Shown here: positions 15,393-19,886 of the stretch, one piece after another | Position numbering within the stretch: the first letter of the stretch is position 1 | Layout: the number at the start of each line of letters is the position of its first letter | NCBI GenBank assembly: GCA_016291725.1 | Contig: JAEEYJ010000099.1 | Span: 1-19,886, forward strand | Length of the DNA stretch: 19,886 nt | Direction of reading: 5' to 3' | DNA from: Solobacterium sp. | GTDB lineage: Bacteria; Bacillota_I; Bacilli_A; Erysipelotrichales; Erysipelotrichaceae | Notes under the pieces: model-generated | The model's input: only the letters and a program-made list of their open reading frames with translations | Database searches by the model: none | What the model was told of the DNA's origin: nothing | Translations under genes and position numbers: made by a program

Positions 15393-16199
15393 ATGGCAAA
15401 GAACAAAAACAAGAACAAAAAGCCTGTTCCGGCACCGATCAGGAACCCGGAACTGAAGGAAGCACTGAAGGTGCTGAAGGAAGAGCGTACCCGGGAGAAT
15501 GAGGCAGCCATGTTCGCGGAAGTCAAGAAGGCGAAACTGCTGGCACCGGTGCTCTTCAATGTCAACGTTGACGCAAAGAACGGCCGGATCAATCTGCCGG
15601 AGAATACCCAGATCAAGTTCGTCCTTGTCAATTCCAACACGGGGAAATCATTCTTTCCGGTCTTTACGGACCTGGATGAAGCGAAGAAGCTGCCGCTGGC
15701 ACCGAACCAGCGTCCTCAGTACGTTGTGCGTTCCCTGAAGGACTATGAACGGATGATCGATGATCCGAACAATAAAGCAGAGGGCATTGCCATCAACCCG
15801 ATGAGCGACAATATCATCCTGCCGAATCCGCTGGTGAAGCGGCTCAACAGCGATGAGCCGATCATTGCACCGCAGGCAGCGCCTGCACCGGCAGCCATCC
15901 GCTATACGGAGCCGGCAATCTATCCGACAGCTGTTGTGAACGCCGTATATGAGACAGCACGGACGATGGAGGACATCGACCGTGTCTGGATGAAGGGCAA
16001 GTTGACAGGAACGGAGATGAGCTTTGTTTTCTTCGTTGCGGCAGACAAAAAGGACGAAGATATCCTTGCGGCTCTGAAGATCGCGGCTGAGCCGTTGTCC
16101 AAGGGCATTCCGGTGGAATGTACGTTCGTGGATGACAGGATCATGGAAACGGTGATCAAGGACTCTGTTGCGCTCTACGACCGTGAAATGGAGTTCTGA
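15393..16199 (+). CDS. SseB-family protein (enhanced serine sensitivity family)
   Basis: The 268-residue product matches the SseB layout. A Lys-rich start (MAKNKNKNKK) and a helical region come first. An N-terminal SseB domain follows at about 30-150 (LLAPVLFNVNVDAKNGRINL, FFPVFTDLDEAKKL, AINPMSDNIIL). A Pro/Ala-rich linker (APQAAPAPAA) joins this to a C-terminal domain at about 180-268 (SFVFFVAADKKDEDILAALKIAAEP). No signal peptide or membrane helix is visible, so it is probably cytosolic. The family is common in Bacillota but its biochemical role is not established; the name comes from an E. coli serine-sensitivity phenotype. GGAG lies 7 nt before ATG 15393. The stop overlaps the next start as TGATG, indicating a two-gene operon. 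Confidence 0.85.
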   Translation: MAKNKNKNKKPVPAPIRNPELKEALKVLKEERTRENEAAMFAEVKKAKLLAPVLFNVNVDAKNGRINLPENTQIKFVLVNSNTGKSFFPVFTDLDEAKKLPLAPNQRPQYVVRSLKDYERMIDDPNNKAEGIAINPMSDNIILPNPLVKRLNSDEPIIAPQAAPAPAAIRYTEPAIYPTAVVNAVYETARTMEDIDRVWMKGKLTGTEMSFVFFVAADKKDEDILAALKIAAEPLSKGIPVECTFVDDRIMETVIKDSVALYDREMEF

Positions 16200-16957
16200 T
16201 GTCCATCCGTGTACTGGATGAAGAAGAAAGGCTGGACGCTCTGAATCTGATCCGGGAGGTCTTCTTTTCCATGGGCAATCTGGGAATGAACCGTCAGGCA
16301 GCGCAATCGTTCCTGGAATTCCTGTCCCTGGAAGCGCAGGATCTGGTATATCTCGGGTACTATGACGGGGATCTGACGGGAACGATTGCCCTCAGTCCGG
16401 AAGGAGATACCGTGCACCTGCTGTTTGTCCGGAAGGAGAGGCAGCGCCGGGGCATCGGTACGGCACTGTGGCAGGAAGCCTGCCGCAGAGGCTCTTCGGA
16501 AGGGATCGAACGCTTTACCGTCAAAGCACTGAAAGGCTCGGAAGGCTTCTACCGGAAGAACGGTTTTGAAGCGTACGGAGAAGAGAGTGTCTCCAGGGGT
16601 ATGATGTATCTGCCCATGGAGTACCTGGCAGGCCGGGAGTATCTCGGCAGAAGCGTGGACGTCACGATCGAAGTGCCCTATGGCGCAGTGCATCCGCACC
16701 TCAACACAGTGATGCGCTGTGCAATGGGCTATGCGGACCTTTCCCTCAGCAATGGTGTATTCCGCAATGTCTATTACTGCGGCAGCGAACAGACACCGGA
16801 GCGGGTGCGCGGCATTGTGGCGGGAATCCTCTACCGGATGCACAGCAGTGAACCGGTCTGGATCGTTGTGCCTGAGGGATATGAAGACAGAAAGGCAATC
16901 ATCGATGCTGTCGGTCCGATGGAACAGTACGATGATACAAGAGTGATCTGGAAATAG
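16199..16957 (+). CDS. GNAT acetyltransferase fused to an inorganic-pyrophosphatase-like domain
   Basis: The 252-residue product has two parts. Residues 1-145 are a GNAT N-acetyltransferase: YLGYYDGDLTGTIAL (strands before motif A), the acetyl-CoA loop RQRRGIGTAL (81-90), and KGSEGFYRKNGF near its end. Residues 148-252 resemble the small family I pyrophosphatase-like proteins of Bacillota: YLGRSVDVTIEVPYG, then MGYADL where active proteins have NYGY, and WIVVPEGYED with the typical VVxPE strand. The conserved EIDAYVLG-like block that supplies a metal-binding aspartate reads FRNVYYCG (188-195) here, so catalysis by this half is doubtful; a regulatory or nucleotide-sensing role is possible. The start overlaps the SseB-like stop. 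A weak terminator follows. Confidence 0.8.
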   Translation: MSIRVLDEEERLDALNLIREVFFSMGNLGMNRQAAQSFLEFLSLEAQDLVYLGYYDGDLTGTIALSPEGDTVHLLFVRKERQRRGIGTALWQEACRRGSSEGIERFTVKALKGSEGFYRKNGFEAYGEESVSRGMMYLPMEYLAGREYLGRSVDVTIEVPYGAVHPHLNTVMRCAMGYADLSLSNGVFRNVYYCGSEQTPERVRGIVAGILYRMHSSEPVWIVVPEGYEDRKAIIDAVGPMEQYDDTRVIWK

Positions 16958-16983
16958 CGCGCGGCGTACAAGCCGGGCGTTTT
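16958..16983 (+). terminator. Probable terminator after the GNAT fusion gene
   Basis: CGCGCGGC (16958-16965) pairs with GCCGGGCG (16972-16979) at seven of eight positions around a 6-nt loop, followed by TTTTC. It begins immediately after the stop codon. The T run is short, so termination may be partial. Confidence 0.5.
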
Positions 16984-17003
16984 CTTCCGGTTGGATTATA
17001 CGG

Positions 17004-17028
17004 TATACTGAAACATAATTACAGGAGG
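17004..17028 (+). promoter_or_regulatory. Candidate -10 box and strong ribosome site for the amidohydrolase gene
   Basis: TATACT at 17004-17009 is a good -10 box, but the sequence 17 bp upstream (TTTCTT) is a poor -35. AGGAGG at 17023-17028 is 7 nt before ATG 17036 and fixes that start. Confidence 0.4.
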
Positions 17029-17035
17029 CTCTGTT

Positions 17036-18601
17036 ATGGCAAAGGCATACATCAACGCAAGGATCTGGCGCTCGGACGCCGAAGCGTTTCTCATAGAGGA
17101 CCATCGGTTTGTACAGATCGGTGACAACCGGACAATTACGGAAGCGGTGAAGGACGGAGAGGTCATCGATCTCAAAGGTGCCTTTGTCACCCCGGGATTC
17201 ATAGACTCCCATATGCATCTGGCCTATTATGGCTATTATCTTTCAACGGTACCGCTGGGCGGATGCATGAGCGCTGCAGAGATCATACAGGCGCTGAATG
17301 CGAAGAAAGAGGAAATGGTGACGGGACAGGTCCTGCAGGGCATGGGCTACAATGAGTCAGCTTTCACCAACGGTCCGAAAGCCATCACCAGAGCCGATCT
17401 GGATTCCGTATCTGCAGAGATTCCCATCGTGCTGACCCGGCACTGCGGGCATATTGCCTGTGTGAATACAAAGGTGCTGGAGATGTGCGGCATCGATGCC
17501 GGGACTTCCATTGAAGGCGGTGAAATCGACTATGAAAACGGACTGCTCAAGGAAAACGCGATGCGGCCGATGCTTGACACCCTCGGCCATGCCAATGCGG
17601 CAGAGTTCGAAGAATACATTGTACAGGGCATGCGGGCACTCAATGCCTACGGCATTACATCCTGCGGCAGCGATGACTTCCTGCTGCGTTCGGACAGCTA
17701 CAGGATGCCGCTGGATATCTTTCTGCGCCTTTCCTACCAGGGAAGAATGACCGTACGGGTCAACGAACAGTGTGAATTCCGGACACCGGAGGACCTGGCT
17801 TCCTTCCTGGATGAAGGATACACCACCGGAGTCGGGAATGAATACTTCAGCATCGGTCCGCTGAAGATCATCGCCGATGGATCCCTGGGCGGCCGTACCG
17901 CAAAGATGAGCGCACCGTACGCCGATGATCCGACGACAACAGGAACAGTAGACATCGATGAAGAAAAGATGGACATCATGGTCGGGCTGGCGAACCGCTA
18001 CAATATGCCGGCCATCACCCACGCAATCGGTGACGGTGCTGTAGATCAGGTCCTGCGGGTCTACCGGAAGTATCTTCTCCCCGGCAATCCGCTCGGCTAC
18101 GGCCTTGTCCACTGCCAGATCATGCGTCCGGACCAGACACAGGAAGCCATTGACAGTCAGCTGAACTGCTATATCCAGTCCCTGTTCGTGGACAGCGATG
18201 CGGCGATCCTCAAGGAACGGGTGAAGCCGGAGCTGGCAGAGACCAGCTATCCCTGGAAGACCCTGTATGAGAATACCAATACCAGCAACGGTTCCGATGC
18301 GCCGGTGGAGATTCCCGATGCACTGCGGGGCATCTATTTCGCTGTTACCCGGACATCCTTGATGAGCGGTGACCGGATGAACCAGGCAGAGTGCCTCACC
18401 GTGGATCAGGCGCTGGAGTCCTATACGGAGAAAGGCGCGAAGGCATTCGGCATGGATGATGTCATCGGCAGGATCGCTGAGGATTACTACGCAGACTTCA
18501 CAGTCATGGATACCGATATTACCCAGTGTCCGGTGGAGGATATTCTGAAAGCGAAGATCATCCGTACGGTTGTCGGAGGAGAAGACGTTTACTGTGACTG
18601 A
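17036..18601 (+). CDS. Amidohydrolase of the YtcJ / NfdA-like family
   Basis: The 521-residue product is a metal-dependent hydrolase of the amidohydrolase superfamily, subgroup Amidohydro_3. Metal ligands can be read: HMH at 59-61 in PGFIDSHMHL, a candidate carboxylated lysine K277 in LKIIADGSLGGRTA, H329 in THAIGD, H359 in LVHCQI and D421 in NGSDAPV. Length and motif order match YtcJ-type proteins, which include N-substituted formamide deformylases. The real substrate is unknown for most members. No signal peptide is present, so it should act in the cytosol. It probably forms an operon with hflX, whose start codon overlaps its last codons by 8 nt. I see no neighbouring gene that hints at a substrate. 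Confidence 0.88.
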   Translation: MAKAYINARIWRSDAEAFLIEDHRFVQIGDNRTITEAVKDGEVIDLKGAFVTPGFIDSHMHLAYYGYYLSTVPLGGCMSAAEIIQALNAKKEEMVTGQVLQGMGYNESAFTNGPKAITRADLDSVSAEIPIVLTRHCGHIACVNTKVLEMCGIDAGTSIEGGEIDYENGLLKENAMRPMLDTLGHANAAEFEEYIVQGMRALNAYGITSCGSDDFLLRSDSYRMPLDIFLRLSYQGRMTVRVNEQCEFRTPEDLASFLDEGYTTGVGNEYFSIGPLKIIADGSLGGRTAKMSAPYADDPTTTGTVDIDEEKMDIMVGLANRYNMPAITHAIGDGAVDQVLRVYRKYLLPGNPLGYGLVHCQIMRPDQTQEAIDSQLNCYIQSLFVDSDAAILKERVKPELAETSYPWKTLYENTNTSNGSDAPVEIPDALRGIYFAVTRTSLMSGDRMNQAECLTVDQALESYTEKGAKAFGMDDVIGRIAEDYYADFTVMDTDITQCPVEDILKAKIIRTVVGGEDVYCD

Positions 18602-19841
18602 GAGGAAAGCAATACTGGTCTACGGATATCCATCCAGGGATAAAGGCAGGAGGGACTACGCCATCGAGGAATGTCTGTCTCTTTGTGATGCGGCGGGAAT
18701 CGAAGCGGTGCAGGTTATTGTACAGCAGACGGACCATCCGGATCCCCGCATCTTCTTCCACCGGGGAAAGGTCGAAGAGATCCGCTCTGCTGCCCAGTAC
18801 CATGAGGCAGACCTCATCGTTGCCGGAATGCGGATGTCCTGGGCTTCTGCCCGCAGACTGGCGGAAGAAGCCGGATATCCGGTGATGGACCGTACAGAAC
18901 TGATCCTGGAAATCTTTTCCATGAGAGCGGACAGCCGTCCTTCCCAGATCCAGGTGGAAATCGCTGCTCTGCGCCACCGTCTCTCCTCTGTGAATGAGAG
19001 CGGGGATACTGCAGAGCATTCCCGCGGCGGCACCAGCCGGAACCGGGGAGCCGGCGAAATCCGTTCCGTGCAGCTGCGGCGGGAATACGCAGCCAGGATC
19101 AAGGAACTGAACCGCCAGCTGGCAAAGCTGGAGCGCGCAGAAAGCAGCGCGCAGCACAGGCGCAGAAGGAGTCTTCTGCGGCGGGCTGCCCTGGTAGGGT
19201 ATACCAACAGCGGGAAATCCAGCTTTATGAACCGGGTGCTGCAGATGTGCAGCCATCCGGGAACAGAGGTACTGGAGGAAGACCAGCTGTTTGCCACCCT
19301 GGATACCAGTGTACGCAATGTACGCTGGGGAATGCAGCACTTCCTGCTGTACGATACCGTCGGCTTTGTCTCGGACCTTCCCCATGAACTGGTGGAATCG
19401 TTCCGTTCTACCCTGCAGTCGGTGCGGGAAGCGGATCTGCTCATTCACGTCATTGATATCAGTGATCCGCAGTACGAAGAAAAGGCCCGGGTCTGCGAAC
19501 AGACACTGGAGGAGATCGGTGCCGGCGGCATCCCTGTACTGCGCGTATACAACAAGGCGGACAAGCTGAAGGAAGAAACGGACTGTACACCGCTGGTATC
19601 CTGCCGTACAGGCGAAGGGATGGACACGGTGCTGCAGATGATCACGGAGACACTGTATCCGGAGGAAACGGTATTTGAGTGCTTCATCCCTTACAGCAAA
19701 GGAGACCTGCTGCACCGGGCTGCCCAGATGATCCACATCGACATCCTGGAAGAGAAGAACGAAGGCTATCACATCCGTGTCAGAGGTCCGGAAAAGCTCA
19801 GCGGTATGCTGAAGGATTACAGAATCGAGGAGAAACCATGA
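18594..19841 (+). CDS. hflX: HflX, ribosome-associated GTPase
   Basis: The 415-residue product has the HflX layout: an N-terminal nucleotide-binding domain (about 1-100, with DPRIFFHRGKVEEI), a Gly/Arg-rich joint followed by a coiled helix (RGGTSRNRGAGE, then LRREYAARIKELNRQL), a G domain, and a short C-terminal domain. GTPase motifs are GYTNSGKS (G1, 202-209), ATLD with T235 (G2), DTVG (G3, 254-257) and NKAD (G4, 320-323). HflX splits stalled or hibernating 70S ribosomes under stress. No ATG exists near the N-terminus; GTG 18594 is preferred, with GGAGGAG 12 nt upstream. An in-frame TTG at 18570 has no ribosome site. The joint sequence departs from the common GGIGTRGPGE form. The stop overlaps the next start as ATGA. 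Confidence 0.94.
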   Translation: MTERKAILVYGYPSRDKGRRDYAIEECLSLCDAAGIEAVQVIVQQTDHPDPRIFFHRGKVEEIRSAAQYHEADLIVAGMRMSWASARRLAEEAGYPVMDRTELILEIFSMRADSRPSQIQVEIAALRHRLSSVNESGDTAEHSRGGTSRNRGAGEIRSVQLRREYAARIKELNRQLAKLERAESSAQHRRRRSLLRRAALVGYTNSGKSSFMNRVLQMCSHPGTEVLEEDQLFATLDTSVRNVRWGMQHFLLYDTVGFVSDLPHELVESFRSTLQSVREADLLIHVIDISDPQYEEKARVCEQTLEEIGAGGIPVLRVYNKADKLKEETDCTPLVSCRTGEGMDTVLQMITETLYPEETVFECFIPYSKGDLLHRAAQMIHIDILEEKNEGYHIRVRGPEKLSGMLKDYRIEEKP

Positions 19842-19886
19842 ACATCAGACAAAGAATGAAGGAACTGCCCCGGGAGGAACTGGCAG
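19838..19886 (+). CDS. Partial gene at the right edge, N-terminal 16 residues only
   Basis: ATG at 19838 overlaps the hflX stop as ATGA and is preceded by GAGG about 7 nt upstream. It encodes MNIRQRMKELPREELA and remains open at the window edge. The overlap and ribosome site support a real, translationally coupled gene in the same operon as hflX. The residues are too few and too polar to identify a family. Confidence 0.55.
   Translation, partial: MNIRQRMKELPREELA

Noticed and set aside
1..19886. Mobile elements, CRISPR, tRNA/rRNA or horizontally acquired cassette
   Set aside because: No transposase, integrase, direct-repeat array or tRNA-like fold was seen, and gene style is uniform across the window.

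Overview
The window looks like a stable chromosomal segment of a Bacillota (Firmicutes) bacterium. Strong AGGAGG-type ribosome binding sites, tightly packed operons, a moderately high GC content and the gene families all fit. An Erysipelotrichia or Clostridia relative is my best guess; this is an inference from family resemblance, not from a marker gene. I see no mobile element, phage gene, CRISPR array, tRNA or rRNA.

Layout. (1) 1-1126, minus strand: the first codons of an unidentified gene at the window edge, preceded by and overlapping an XRE-family regulator with TPR-like repeats. (2) 1409-2722, minus: a MATE-family efflux transporter with its own terminator. (3) 2815-14099, plus: a nine-gene de novo purine operon, purE-purC-purF-purM-purN-purO-purH-purD-purL, with a well-formed promoter, a leader of about 95 nt that can fold into a terminator, genes separated by 16 nt or less or overlapping, and a perfect 9-bp terminator at the end. 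(4) 14104-15258, minus: a membrane-anchored HtrA protease, convergent with purL. (5) 15393-16957, plus: an SseB-like protein overlapping a GNAT/pyrophosphatase-like fusion. (6) 17036-19886, plus: a YtcJ-type amidohydrolase, the GTPase HflX, and the first codons of a further gene.

How the genes work together. The purine operon encodes every step from PRPP to IMP except adenylosuccinate lyase (PurB). PurK, needed if PurE is an N5-CAIR mutase, is also absent. Several steps use variant enzymes. The PurF homologue has glycine where the N-terminal glutaminase cysteine should be, yet keeps its PRPP site and four well-placed cysteines. The usual bifunctional PurH is replaced by two genes, a stand-alone AICAR formyltransferase and an archaeal-type (PurO) IMP cyclohydrolase. 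FGAM synthase is the large single-chain form. PurC is also divergent.

The most rewarding items for follow-up are the cysteine-less PurF, the split PurH, the purE leader with its adjoining cre-like palindrome, and the acetyltransferase fused to a pyrophosphatase-like domain that appears to have lost a catalytic aspartate. No wholly new multi-gene system is evident.
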